A DNA stretch of 64,000 nt from Streptomyces cynarae (GCF_025642135.1 NZ_CP106794.1:244447-308446); one strand, 5' to 3'. Shown: positions 9,326-18,403, numbered from the stretch's first letter. Numbers and translations are program-made. The notes: a model not told the origin generated them from the letters alone.

Positions 9326-9601
9326 ATGGCCAAGGGAATGGGGCGGCGGCCCAAGGTGGACCTGGACAGCGGCGTCGAGGACTCGACGCCGCTCATCTTG
9401 GAATGGCTCGGTGAGCAGGGTGTCGGTGCCATGATCCGGGTCGACGCGGAGCGCATGCGTGACGGTCAGCCGGCGTGGACTTTTGCCGCTTCTGGTGGGC
9501 CGCTGGACGGTGGGATGAGGGCCGACGGGGCCTCGGTTGCCGAGTGCATGAGCAGGGCACTGCTTCGATTGCGGGAAGCGGGGCTGGCCGTCCCCTTCTG
9601 A
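9326..9601 (+). CDS. Small protein of unknown function
   Basis: 91 residues from ATG 9326 (an upstream in-frame GTG at 9287 is possible). It is acidic and soluble, with 'LILEWLGEQGVGAMIRVDAE' and a C-terminal helix 'VAECMSRALLRLREAG'. I do not recognise the family. It is convergent with the transposase gene and lies within the putative IS boundaries. Confidence 0.45.
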   Translation: MAKGMGRRPKVDLDSGVEDSTPLILEWLGEQGVGAMIRVDAERMRDGQPAWTFAASGGPLDGGMRADGASVAECMSRALLRLREAGLAVPF

Positions 9602-9609
9602 AGCCGTGT

Positions 9610-11063
9610 TCAGCGTCTGAGTTGATCGCGTTCGGTGATGCTTTCGGGGCGTCTGGTGGTCTTGCCCACGTCGTAACGGGTGGCGAGGTGCCGGTTCCTC
9701 AAGCCAAGTGGGCGTCCTAGACCTGGAGTTGAGGGTTTGGGCGCACGGGCGGGACAGTGCAAGTGGGGGCGGATGTTCCTGAACCCACGGCGGACGCGGG
9801 CTGGGGTGAGCCGTGCGGGCTCGACCGGCTTCTCCCAGGGCCGACGGAGGTCGGCCGCGGCCTCTCGAGTGAGGCGGAGCTGAGTGTGGGCGGCGATGAC
9901 GATCCATGTCCATCGGTCCGCCGCCTCGGGAGTACGCAGCTTGGGACGCGTCCAGCCGAGCGTCTGCTTTTCAAAGCGGAAGGTGTGTTCAAGATCGAAC
10001 CTGCGGAGGAAGGCTTGCCAGCGCAGGTCGACGTCTTCGCTGGTCATGCCGGTCTTGGAGGACCACAGCCACAAGGGCAGGGGCTCACGGTCACCGGGCA
10101 AGTGGTCGACCTTCAGCCGGATCAACGTTCCTTCGATGACGGGGAGTTCACCGTCGTGGTCGATCCACGCGGAGCGGGTGGTGAGGCGAGGGTGGATGCG
10201 GTCCCAGGCCATCGCCTGTGCGGTCCCGTAGCGGTCGGTGACCTGCACCGTTTCGGCGTCCGGGGCGCCCCAGGTGTCGGGCTTGGCGAAGCGGAACTCC
10301 CTGCCGTGCTTCGGCGGTCGCCCGCCCTGGGGGTAGGCCAGGGCGTACTCCTTGAGCGAGGGTGTCGGACGGCGCATCACCCGGTCCGAGCGCATCCGCC
10401 CGAGCACCTCGACGGGGAGCCCGTCGAGGAGGTAGGCCATGCGCGGGGCGTCGTAGCCGGCGTCGAAGACGACCATGACGTCCGGGTCCCCAGCCTCCCA
10501 CTGGCCACCGTCGATCAGGTCGGTGACGACACGGCGGACCTGGGCCGCGGTGACCTCGGCGACATCATCGTCGGGGCCGAGCCGGACCGCATCCAGCAGC
10601 TGGCACCACGAGGTGCGGCCCGTCTCCAGGGCGGCGACGACGAGTACGGCCAGCCGGGAATGAACTGGTCCGAGGAGCGCCCCGAGCGTCCGTAGACATG
10701 ACAGAACAGGCGGTTGGGGCTGGTCGGCGCGTCGGGCCGCAGCCACGCGGAGACATCAACGGCCAGAACGATTCGGTTGTCGGCGGCCTTGGGCTGCGGC
10801 AGCACGGCCAGCGCCTTGCGCAGCTTGTCCGCGTCGATGCGGCCCTGGTTGAGCGCGTCGTACATCGCTCCGTGCCCACGTCGGTGCTCGGCCAACAGCG
10901 TCAGGTCGACCGGTGAGGTCACCGGGCCGTCCTCGCAGAGCATCGCGTCCGTGAGCTCGAACAGCGTGTCACCACGTGCGGTCAGGCACGTGTAGAAGTC
11001 TTCCCGGAAGTGTGACGTGAAGTCGAACGCATCCCGCCGGGCATCGTGGTCCAGCACACTCAC
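9610..11063 (-). pseudogene. IS701-like DDE transposase, frameshifted
   Basis: Two overlapping minus-strand frames together make one transposase of about 480 residues. The N-terminal frame (from 11063) carries 'IVLAVDVSAWLRPDAPTS' with the first catalytic Asp and 'CHVYGRSGRSSDQFIPGWPY'. The second frame carries 'VMVVFDAGYDAPRMAYLL' with the second Asp and the block 'FDLEHTFRFEKQTLGW' with the Glu. The switch falls near 10650, where 'GWPYS' should continue into 'VAALETGRTSWCQLL'. The C-terminus is complete. No transposase would be made without frameshifting, so the copy is probably dead. Confidence 0.8.
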
Positions 11064-11068
11064 CTCTG

Positions 11069-11122
11069 CGGCCTTCGTATGAACGTGATTCCGTGGCGGA
11101 ACGCATGGTCATACGAAGGCCG
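11069..11122. repeat. Inverted repeat upstream of the IS transposase
   Basis: Perfect 14-bp arms, CGGCCTTCGTATGA (11069-11082) and its complement (11109-11122), enclose 26 bases. They start five bases upstream of the transposase start codon. It could fold in read-through mRNA and hide the start, a common way of limiting transposition, or be a binding site. Confidence 0.6.
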
Positions 11123-11365
11123 TCAGCGTGCCCGGCGAATCCCCAGATGAGCGAGCCTGTACGAGGCAACGTTCGAGGCCAGAGGTAAAAGAACAAGCTG
11201 AGTAGGTGTCTTTCAACCCGCTTCCTTGTGCTGCGTCCCGCTGACCTGCGTGGACTAGATTTGGTGAGGGGCGTGGGCTCGGTTCGTTGAGACAGACGAC
11301 AGCTGTCCGTCTCACGTGATCTCAGTTGCCCCCGGCTTGGGGACCGGCGTCGATAGAGTGTCGCC

Positions 11366-11866
11366 ATGCCGTATTCGCCGATGCCGCTCCAACTCGACAC
11401 CGCTCGGCTGACGTTGCGTCCGTGGACCGAGCCTGACATCGACGCCCATCGGGCGCTCGTCGCCGAACGGGGTGGTGGCATGCCGTCGATCGAGGACAAC
11501 CGGTGCATGATCGAGGATCAGCGCGCTGCGTCGGCACTGACAGGGATTGCTCTGCTGCCCGTCATCCGCCGAGATGTGGGCGACTTCATCGGGTATTGCG
11601 GGCTCACTGTCAGTCGGGCGTCCGTTGACGAGCCGGAGATCGCCTACGAGCTGTTCCGGCGCGTGCACGGACAGGGCTATGCCACCGAGGCGGCGTCCGC
11701 GGTACTCGACGCGGCGATCGCGACTGGGCGGAAACGGCTCTGGTCGACGGTGCGTCCCTGGAACGCGCCATCGTTTCGCGTCCTCGAAAAGCTTGGGTTC
11801 CAGCGCGCCCACGCCACGACAGAAGACAGTGGCGAACTGGTGTGGCTCACCCGTTCCCTACCGTAA
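11366..11866 (+). CDS. GNAT acetyltransferase, RimJ/RimL-like
   Basis: 166 residues of the RimJ/RimL N-acetyltransferase type: N-terminal 'LDTARLTLRPWTEPDIDAH', a central strand 'DFIGYCGLTV', 'EIAYELFRRVHGQGYATEAA' (acetyl-CoA-binding motif A) and the C-terminal 'NAPSFRVLEKLGFQRA'. These enzymes acetylate protein N-termini, aminoglycosides or small amines; the substrate cannot be told here. It is a single gene downstream of the IS. The sequence just after its stop is a membrane-transporter remnant unrelated to it. Confidence 0.88.
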   Translation: MPYSPMPLQLDTARLTLRPWTEPDIDAHRALVAERGGGMPSIEDNRCMIEDQRAASALTGIALLPVIRRDVGDFIGYCGLTVSRASVDEPEIAYELFRRVHGQGYATEAASAVLDAAIATGRKRLWSTVRPWNAPSFRVLEKLGFQRAHATTEDSGELVWLTRSLP

Positions 11867-12269
11867 GAGACGCGCTGCGGTCAGTCCGAAGTGGCTCGAC
11901 AGTTCCACCCAGGAGCTCGTGTACGTGGCCGGGCACGCCCTCGCCATCGCGGTGGCCACCTGGTCCTCCCCAGCCGCAGCCCTGGCCCTGGCCGCCGCCG
12001 CCACACTTGGCGGGACCTTCGCCTTCGCCTTCGCGCCCCCAGTCCGGACCTAGCGCGCAGAACCCCGCCGCCACGACCGGCTCGGCGCACTGCGCCCGCC
12101 TGCCATCAGGTCCCTGCTCACCGCCCTGGTCGCACTCGGCGCCGCCGTGGGGGCACTCGACGTCGCCGCGATCGCCGCGGCCACCCACCACCACGCCGCC
12201 TGGCTGGCTGGGGCCCTGCCCGCCGTCTTCTCCGCCGCCGGACTCCTCGGCGGCGTCCTGTTCTCGTGA
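11867..12269 (+). pseudogene. MFS transporter remnant
   Basis: One frame encodes hydrophobic segments typical of the middle of a major facilitator: 'LVYVAGHALAIAVATWSSP' and 'ALALAAAATLGGTFAFAFAP', then TAG at 12051-12053, then in the same frame 'DRLGALRPPAIRSLLTALVA' and 'AAWLAGALPAVFSAAGLLGG', ending at 12267-12269. Both ends of the transporter are missing and there is an internal stop, so it is a decayed fragment. Confidence 0.65.
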
Positions 12270-12384
12270 CCCGCTGGCCGCGGCGGGTACGCAAGGGACT
12301 GATCCCCGGCACCGGGCGGGGACTGACCAACTCTCAGTCCCTTTCGTGTTTTTCCAGGTCAGCGCCCATCTCTGCGCATCCGTA

Positions 12385-12947
12385 GGGACTCAAGGGACCC
12401 AACTTTCCAGTTATGACGCAGCCATACGCCTGCTCTGTGTATGCGCCCGCGCGTGTGACACACATACTTGGTTCAGCTCATAACTTTCAACTTCCGGTCC
12501 CTTCAGTCCCTGCATTCCAGCGGGCAGGCTCCGGAACTGCGGTGATGCCCAGGGGCTGGAAGGCCGCGCCCGTCCCTGGGCGGGGCCGAAGACAGTCCCT
12601 GCCCGGCGGCCGCCCCCGGCTGGGCACTGCGGTACGGCGTCTGCGCGCCCCGGAATCCGGGTCCCTCCGGTCCCTGGGCAGCAGCTCTCGCTGAAGCTGC
12701 TGGTTTCGCGGATCAAGTCCCTACAGTCACTCGCAAAAACCCCAAAACGGGCAGAGTTGCGGTGCCCCCCGCCCCCAGGCAGGGGTTGAAGGGACTCAAG
12801 GGACCGAAGAAAATGAAACACCGGCACGCTGGGGAATGTGACGGGCAGGGTTCCCGAAGGGGCCTACACTTTCTGCGACCCAGTCCCTTCGGTCCCTGAG
12901 GTGGCATCATCCAGGCGCGTGGCCTGCTGTTTCACCGTCAGGGACCG
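12385..12947. repeat. Paired GTCCCT iterons upstream of prim-pol gene
   Basis: Double hexamers GTCCCT-NNN-GTCCCT (9-bp period) recur in both orientations: 12385-12399 (GGGACTCAAGGGACC), 12496-12512 (GGTCCCTTCAGTCCCTG), 12659-12675 (GGGTCCCTCCGGTCCCT), 12714-12731 (one base degenerate), 12790-12806 and 12881-12899. Single hexamers lie near 12335, 12572, 12593 and 12938. The stretch has no convincing gene and leads into the prim-pol and helicase genes. Iterons of this kind are normally Rep-binding sites of an origin; they could also be operator sites for the operon. Confidence 0.75.
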
Positions 12948-12984
12948 TACGAGAACCGACCGAGAACCGACGAGGACGACCCGC

Positions 12985-14061
12985 GTGCCGCGCCCTGGTG
13001 AGACCCGCTCGCCCGCCGCCCCGGCCAGGCCGGTGTCGCCGCATGCCGTCGCCCGCTCGTGCGCGACACAGGGCTGGCCTGTGCATCCGCTGGCCCCGGG
13101 CCGCAAGACACCGGCCGCGAACTGCCCGCAGTGCAGGGACCGGAACCATTCAGTGAAGGGGTGTCCGTGCCTTGAGGCAGGGCGGTGGTGCCACAGTTTC
13201 CATGCCGCCACGCTTGACCCGAAGCGCATTGACGCCTGGTGGGCGGCGGAGCCTTCGGCGGGGGTGGGCATCGCCTGCGGACCGGCCAACCTGGTCGTCA
13301 TCGACGTCGACGCCCACCAGGCGTCGGTGCCGGACCGCAGCCGCCTGCTGAGCGGTATCCCGATCCATGACTCGGTGAACCTCGAAGGACTGACCTCTGG
13401 TTTCGACACGCTGGCCCTGCTCGCGGCGCTGCGCCGCCAGCCCGACCCGGTCACGGACAGGGACACGCTGCGCGTGCGCACGCCCTCGGGCGGACTGCAC
13501 ATCTGGTACCGCAACCCCCGCCCGGAGGTGCGCTTCCGCTGCTCCACGGGCTCCGGCAAGGTCGCACTGGCCTGGCAGGTCGACGTCCGCGCCCACGGCG
13601 GCTACATCGTCGCCCCGACCACCCGGACTAAAGACGGCACCTACCAGGCTGAGGAAGGCGCGCGGTTGCCCGCGCCGCTGCCCGGCTGGCTGCACGACGA
13701 ACTCGTGCGCACCGGCCACGTGATGGACCCGCCCCGTTCGGCCCCTGCCCTTCCTGCAGCCCGCCGCCGGGGCAGGAGCCGCCCCAAGGCCGCGGTGCGG
13801 GCGCTGGCTCCGCTGCTGGAGCAGGTCGCGCAATGCGCGGCCGCCCCCGAAGGGACTGGCTTCACCGAGAAACTCAACCGCGCCGCCTACACCGCCGGCG
13901 GCCTGGTCGCGGCAGGCCACCTCGACGAGGCCACTGTTCGCGACCAGCTGCTGCAGGCGGCCAACTGCGCTCGCCCCTGGCAGACCACCCGCAACGAGAA
14001 CATCATCGACACCGCCCTGGCCGCCGGAGCCGTCCGCCCGTTCCGTCTTGAAGGACCCTGA
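12985..14061 (+). CDS. Bifunctional DNA primase/polymerase (prim-pol)
   Basis: A 358-residue archaeo-eukaryotic primase-type protein. The prim-pol domain has the metal-binding 'LVVIDVDAHQ' (about residue 105), 'RVRTPSGGLHIWY' (about 165-172) and 'WQVDVRAHGGYIVAPTT' (about 195). An N-terminal cysteine group 'NCPQCRDRNHSVKGCPC' may bind zinc. A helical C-terminal region follows. GTG 12985 was preferred because GAGGAC precedes it and the prim-pol homology starts soon after; an ATG frame from 12838 would overlap the iterons. With the helicase four bases downstream it forms a primase-helicase replication pair as in plasmids and integrative elements. Confidence 0.85.
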   Translation: MPRPGETRSPAAPARPVSPHAVARSCATQGWPVHPLAPGRKTPAANCPQCRDRNHSVKGCPCLEAGRWCHSFHAATLDPKRIDAWWAAEPSAGVGIACGPANLVVIDVDAHQASVPDRSRLLSGIPIHDSVNLEGLTSGFDTLALLAALRRQPDPVTDRDTLRVRTPSGGLHIWYRNPRPEVRFRCSTGSGKVALAWQVDVRAHGGYIVAPTTRTKDGTYQAEEGARLPAPLPGWLHDELVRTGHVMDPPRSAPALPAARRRGRSRPKAAVRALAPLLEQVAQCAAAPEGTGFTEKLNRAAYTAGGLVAAGHLDEATVRDQLLQAANCARPWQTTRNENIIDTALAAGAVRPFRLEGP

Positions 14062-14065
14062 CCCG

Positions 14066-15613
14066 ATGAGCAGCGCCGAGAGCACGCCGCGGTTTGATCC
14101 CCAGGCCGCCGCTCAGCAGATGCTCGAGCTCGACCTCCCCCCGGGCACCGGGCAGCCTTCCTCCCTGCCTCTGCTGCCCGCACAAGCCACCGCCGCCCCC
14201 ACCGCCGGGACCAGCGTCGGCTGGGCACCGGCCGCACCCCTGCCGCCGTCCCTGAGCGACCGCGGCAACGCCCGCTTGTTCGTCCAGCGCTACCGGGACC
14301 AGTTCCGCCACTGCGAGGGCTTGGGCTGGTTCGTGTGGGACGGCTATCGCTGGAAGCGCACCGGCGGCGAGAAGGCGGCATTGTGGGCGGCCGGAGAGAT
14401 GGCCGAGGACCTCCCCACCCACGACCCTCAAGGCCTCTACACCGACCGCGAGCTGGCCCGCCACAAGCGTCGCACCTTGTCCACCACCGGTATCCAGGCT
14501 CTGCTCACCCAGGCCAAGGCCTCTCCCGACCTGTCCGTGGACCCTGACACCCTCGACGGCGACCCCTACGCCCTGTGCACGCCGGCAGGCGTGGTCCGCC
14601 TCCACACCGGTCAGCTCCAGAAGCCAGACCCCAGCAAGGACTTCCACTCCCGCGCCACCAGCGTCGCTCCCCAGCAGATGGACACGCCTCGCTGGCACCG
14701 CTTCCTGGCCGACACCTTCGGTGACGACGACGCCGGCCGCGAGATGATCGACTTCCTGCACCTGCTCCTCGGCTACTCCATCACCGGAGACGTCGGCGCT
14801 CAGGTGCTGCCCTTCCTCCACGGCGAGGGCAAGAACGGCAAGAGCGCCTTGCTGGATGTCATCCTGCAGATCCTCGGCGACTACGCGGACGCCGCCCCGC
14901 CCGGCTTCCTCATGGATCGCGGCGCCTACTCCGAGCACTCCACAGAACTCACGGAGCTGCACGGTCGCCGCCTGGTGGTGTGCAGCGAACTCAAACCGGA
15001 CGACAAGTGGGACGAAGCGCGTGTCAAAATGCTCACCGGCGGCGACCGGATCAAGGCCCGCCGCATGAGGCAGGACTACTTCTCCTTCACCCCCACCCAC
15101 CACCTGTGGCTCCTCGGCAACCATCGCCCGGAGGTCTCCGTCGGAGGGTTCGCGTTCTGGCGTCGTATCCGGCTTCTGCCGTTCACCCGCACCGTCCCCG
15201 CCGAACGCCGGATCGACAACCTCGCCTTCGAACTGGTCCGCGACGAAGGCCCGGGCATCCTGCAGTGGCTAATCGAAGGCGCCCGCCGCTACCTCGCGAC
15301 CCGCGATCCCCTCGACGGCCCCGATCAGGTACGCCTGGCCACCACCACTTACGCCACCACCGAGGACCACATCGGCCGCTTCCTCGAGGAGCGCTGCACC
15401 CGCGACAGCCATGCCGACCTCCGGGTCGAACAGGGCCTTCTGTATGCCGAATACCAGAACTGGTGCAACACCGAAGAAGGCGTCCGCGCCGCGACACCGC
15501 GCGCCTTCGCCACCCGTGTCCGCTCCGAACTCGGCCTCTCCTCGCCCACCGACATGATCAAGTCCAACGGGCGCAAGTTCTACCCGGGCTTGGCCCTGTT
15601 GGAGGCCGAATGA
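14066..15613 (+). CDS. D5/P4-type superfamily 3 helicase (plasmid/phage primase family)
   Basis: A 515-residue protein. A D5_N-type region ('WFVWDGYRWKRTGGEKAALW') is followed by an SF3 helicase domain with Walker A 'LHGEGKNGKSALLDVI' (about residues 250-265), Walker B-like 'RLVVCSEL' and sensor 'HHLWLLGNHRPEV'. A C-terminal winged-helix-like region ends at 'KFYPGLALLEAE'. It would unwind DNA at the origin and work with the prim-pol encoded just upstream. ATG 14066 follows AAGGACC. Its stop overlaps the next start (ATGA), indicating translational coupling. Confidence 0.9.
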   Translation: MSSAESTPRFDPQAAAQQMLELDLPPGTGQPSSLPLLPAQATAAPTAGTSVGWAPAAPLPPSLSDRGNARLFVQRYRDQFRHCEGLGWFVWDGYRWKRTGGEKAALWAAGEMAEDLPTHDPQGLYTDRELARHKRRTLSTTGIQALLTQAKASPDLSVDPDTLDGDPYALCTPAGVVRLHTGQLQKPDPSKDFHSRATSVAPQQMDTPRWHRFLADTFGDDDAGREMIDFLHLLLGYSITGDVGAQVLPFLHGEGKNGKSALLDVILQILGDYADAAPPGFLMDRGAYSEHSTELTELHGRRLVVCSELKPDDKWDEARVKMLTGGDRIKARRMRQDYFSFTPTHHLWLLGNHRPEVSVGGFAFWRRIRLLPFTRTVPAERRIDNLAFELVRDEGPGILQWLIEGARRYLATRDPLDGPDQVRLATTTYATTEDHIGRFLEERCTRDSHADLRVEQGLLYAEYQNWCNTEEGVRAATPRAFATRVRSELGLSSPTDMIKSNGRKFYPGLALLEAE

Positions 15614-15813
15614 CCAGCCACAATCGGCTCCGGCCCACGCCACGCGCCCTGCACGCGCCGCCCCGGCCGCTCTACCATGAACGCCAGGCCCCGTACCCGG
15701 CGGTCACCACACCCGCGGCCACGGGCCGCAGTATGGACAACAGCATCACGCACACACGCCAGGCCACGCTCCAGGACAGGAGCCAGCTGACGAAGGAGGG
15801 GCGGCAGCCATGA
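15610..15813 (+). CDS. Small basic protein coupled to helicase and DUF6009 genes
   Basis: 67 residues, starting in the ATGA overlap with the helicase stop and ending in an ATGA overlap with the next gene. It is arginine, proline and threonine rich ('RPTPRALHAPPRPLYHERQ') with no recognised domain. The double overlap is the main evidence that it is translated. Confidence 0.5.
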   Translation: MTSHNRLRPTPRALHAPPRPLYHERQAPYPAVTTPAATGRSMDNSITHTRQATLQDRSQLTKEGRQP

Positions 15814-16193
15814 GCTCGCTGTTGACCGAGAGCGACCTCATCCACGAATCCGACGTGGTGTGGCTGGAGCCCCTCGACGGTCTCGACTACGTCCGCCAGG
15901 CCCTCGACAAGACCAAGCGCCGCAACAACCGGCCCCCCTACGCCCGCGACGGCCGCATGGTCGGCTACGCGCGCCTGGACGACAGCGCCGAACCCGACCC
16001 CGACAGTGGCCTGTACAAGCGCCGCGTCTTCTACCTCCTGCCGCACGACCGCGACAGCATCCCCGACGGCCTCTACCACGAAGGCGCCCCCGGCGAAGCC
16101 GTCGACCCCCGCACCATCGCACCCAAGAAGCCCGGCACCAAGACCGACCGCTCCCAGCGCGGACCCGCCGCCATAGCGTCCGCAAGGCTCTAA
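15810..16193 (+). CDS. DUF6009-like protein
   Basis: 127 residues behind a perfect AAGGAGG. The N-terminus 'SLLTESDLIHESDVVWLE' and 'ALDKTKRRNNRPPYARDGRM' with 'RRVFYLLPHDRDSIPDGLYH' match the DUF6009 family, which I associate with Streptomyces plasmids and integrative elements next to replication genes. The function is unknown. It is the last gene of the prim-pol/helicase operon. The IS5-type element lies 40 bases downstream. Confidence 0.75.
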   Translation: MSSLLTESDLIHESDVVWLEPLDGLDYVRQALDKTKRRNNRPPYARDGRMVGYARLDDSAEPDPDSGLYKRRVFYLLPHDRDSIPDGLYHEGAPGEAVDPRTIAPKKPGTKTDRSQRGPAAIASARL

Positions 16194-16232
16194 CTTCCCC
16201 CTCACCGCGGAACTCGAGGGCAGAGGCGCCGG

Positions 16233-17430
16233 CTAACGAGCTCGTGCACGGTAGGCAGTGAGGCGTAGAGTTTCTGATCGTCGATCATGGTCGTTGTGGT
16301 GGGGATCGTGCAGTCCCGAGCGGTTCAGCTCGTCGAGGGTGGTCTCCAGCACTGCGGGAGACGGAGGTACTGGTCCCGGCCCGCACCGACCTCAGGTCGA
16401 AGGCCGCGCGCATGGCCGCCGAGGACGTCGGGATGAACGGCTCGGCGTGTCTTGTGCAGCGATCATCAGCGACCGGAGGATCACGGGCTTGTCGGCCGAT
16501 GTGATTGCTGAACTCGTGGCCGAGTTGGGCGCGTTGTGGCATGAACGGCACCAGGCCAAGCTTGCGTCCAGGCCGCGGAAGCGGGCGGTGGGCGCCGGAG
16601 CGAAGCATCGGCTGGTCTTCGTCGACCGGCTCCTGGCCACCCTCGTGCACCTGCGGGCACGGAGTCACGCACGACGTGCTCGCCCGCTGGTTCGACATGG
16701 ACCGCTCCACTGTCACCCGCGCCATCGGCGAGATACGACCGCTGCTCGCCGAGCGAGGCTGCACGGTGAGCCCTGGCCTTCGGCTGCGGACTCTGGCCGA
16801 GGTCGTCGACCATCTTCGCGCCAGCAGGAAGGCCGGCATCGTCGACGGCACCGAGATCCGGGTCCGGCGGCCGGCTGCCGGACGCAAGGACCGGGACAAG
16901 TTCGTCTCCGGCAAGAACAAGCAGAACGCCGTCAAGACCATGGTCGTCACGGGCGGCGACGGCCGGGTGCTGTTCTGCAGTCCGACCATGCCCGGAAGCT
17001 GTGCGGACATCACCCACGCCCGCCAGTTAGGGCTGGTCAAGCTCCTGGCCGACGGTCCCGCCGTGGAGATCCTCGCCGATGCCGGCTACCAGGGCCTGGG
17101 AGCCCAGACCGGCGGACGTGTGGTCACACCTCCGCATCGCAAGTTCAAGAAGAACGCTCCGGACTGGTACGAGCAAATGCACGAGCGGCAGCGCAAGGCG
17201 CATTCCTCACGACGCATCCGCGTCGAGCACGGCATCGCGCACCTGAAGAACTGGCGGGCGCAGGCCCGCCACCTCGGCCGCCGCGAGCACGTGAGCGACA
17301 TCGTCCAAGCCGTCGCGGGCCTGCTGTCCCACCAGCAGACCGCGGACCTGACGTCGGCACGCGAGGTGTGAACACCGAGCCCCGCCGCCATCCTCGACGC
17401 CTCACTGCCTACCGTGCACGAGCTCGTTAG
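16233..17430 (+). mobile_element. IS5-family insertion sequence
   Basis: The element is bounded by perfect 33-bp inverted repeats, beginning CTAACGAGCTCGTGCACGGT at 16233-16265 and the complement at 17398-17430. Length is 1198 bp. It carries one transposase gene split over two frames. Removing the element together with one copy of a 2-bp GG (16231-16232 / 17431-17432) restores an open frame across the joint, which suggests a GG target duplication and an interrupted gene. Confidence 0.9.
16447..17371 (+). CDS. IS5-family transposase, two frames (+1 shift)
   Basis: The N-terminal frame (GTG 16447) encodes 'RRITGLSADVIAELVAEL' and 'RLVFVDRLLATLVHLR'. It switches near 16655 to the frame encoding 'VTHDVLARWFDMDRSTVTRA' (helix-turn-helix) and the DDE_Tnp_4-type catalytic core: 'GIVDGTEIRVRRP' (Asp), 'EILADAGYQGLG' (Asp) and 'RIRVEHGIAHLKNWR' (Glu). 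Many IS5-family elements use programmed frameshifting, so the element may be active; a point indel is the alternative. Confidence 0.85.
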
Positions 17431-17640
17431 GGTCACCTCTCCGACGAGGAACTGGACAACCTGCTCGACGGGGCGGTCAAGGCCTTCGACACGAAGGCGA
17501 GCAGCAGCCCCGTCACTACTGACGACCTGACCAAGCTCCGCGAGCTGGCTGCTGCGGCTGAGGCAGCGCGGGCGGCACGCCTGCGGTCGCCGTCCGGGAC
17601 TGGCCCACCGTCGACCTCGGTCCGTGCGGCCGCGGACGGC
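17431..17640 (+). pseudogene. Fragment of gene interrupted by the IS5 element
   Basis: After the IS an open frame reads 'HLSDEELDNLLDGAVKAFDT' and 'VTTDDLTKLRELAAAAEAAR'. Upstream of the IS, at 16195-16232, the matching frame reads 'FPLTAELEGRGAG'. Joined across the element these give a continuous N-terminal segment that resembles the helical leader of phage-type structural proteins, though the family is not certain. The frame breaks down after about 17600, so only the 5' part survives. Confidence 0.4.
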
Positions 17641-17746
17641 CATCGGCGTGTGATGCCTTCGCGCGGCCAAACCAGCGGATGATGAGCAGGCGGGTTCCGC
17701 GTCGATACCCGAGCCGACGCGGGACCTGCTGGCGGGACCTGTCCCC

Positions 17747-18253
17747 TCATCGCCGACCCGGTGATCCGCGAGCAGGCGCAGGCCGCCCCCAGCACTCCGG
17801 CCCGCTCCAGGCCCCGGCCCTGTCGCTGCCGCCGCCGCTAGAGGACCCAGGCCGAAACGGAGCCTGCGGTGGATCCCAGCGCCCCAGCGCCCTGCTGAGC
17901 GCCTCTCTCACCCCGTCGGCCAGGTCCTCGGCGGTCTCCTGGTGTCTCGCGTCGCTCCGCCTCGCCTCTCGGATGGCGTCCTGCGCTGTGCTTCGGGCCT
18001 CTTCCACCTGCCTCTTCAGAGTGATTCCGAATCCGGAGACCTCGGAGAAGAAGACACCCAGGAGCACTAGGATCACGAGACCGGTGACGACCATGGGCGG
18101 ATCTGTCATCTGGGGATGATGGCACACCCTGACGACTGTGCCGTTCGATGCCAACTGCTGGTCGCACACTTCGGCCGTGAAGAACAGGACGACGGCCGCA
18201 CCCGCGGCGAGGACCACCAACGAAGCCGCCATCCCGGGTGCCCGCCGCCACAA
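17747..18253 (-). CDS. Small two-helix membrane protein
   Basis: 168 residues, GTG start. Two hydrophobic segments, 'AASLVVLAAGAAVVLFFTAE' (about residues 9-28) and 'MVVTGLVILVLLGVFFSEVS' (about 54-73), flank a loop with two cysteines that could face outside. A charged, probably coiled cytoplasmic part follows ('RQVEEARSTAQDAIREARRS') with a disordered tail. No known family. It is divergent from the truncated sigma gene. Confidence 0.6.
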   Translation of the reverse strand: MWRRAPGMAASLVVLAAGAAVVLFFTAEVCDQQLASNGTVVRVCHHPQMTDPPMVVTGLVILVLLGVFFSEVSGFGITLKRQVEEARSTAQDAIREARRSDARHQETAEDLADGVREALSRALGRWDPPQAPFRPGSSSGGGSDRAGAWSGPECWGRPAPARGSPGRR

Positions 18254-18403
18254 CTACGGCACGCATGTCACCGAACCCCCGCCCCAGACGAGCCCGCCGG
18301 GCCGGTCAGCCGGTGGTTTACCCTGCCTCGTCCACGGATGCACCTGTACGTGCTCGACATCGTCTCGTCTGGGCCGGGTAGCCGGCCTACACCCCACCCT
18401 CCC

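Larger units (their letters stand above)
9250..11199 (-). mobile_element. IS701-like insertion sequence (defective)
   Basis: A frameshifted DDE transposase gene on the minus strand is bounded by a 12-bp inverted repeat, AGCTTGTTCTTT at 9250-9261 and its complement at 11188-11199. The boundaries are tentative because the repeat is short and no target duplication was found. The left repeat touches the tpg stop codon. The segment also holds a small plus-strand gene (9326-9601) that may be a passenger or pre-existing sequence. Confidence 0.5.

Noticed and set aside
10148..10501. Separate gene inside the IS701-like transposase
   Set aside because: Alternative-frame shadow with Arg/Gly/Pro composition; the transposase frame contains the catalytic motif there.
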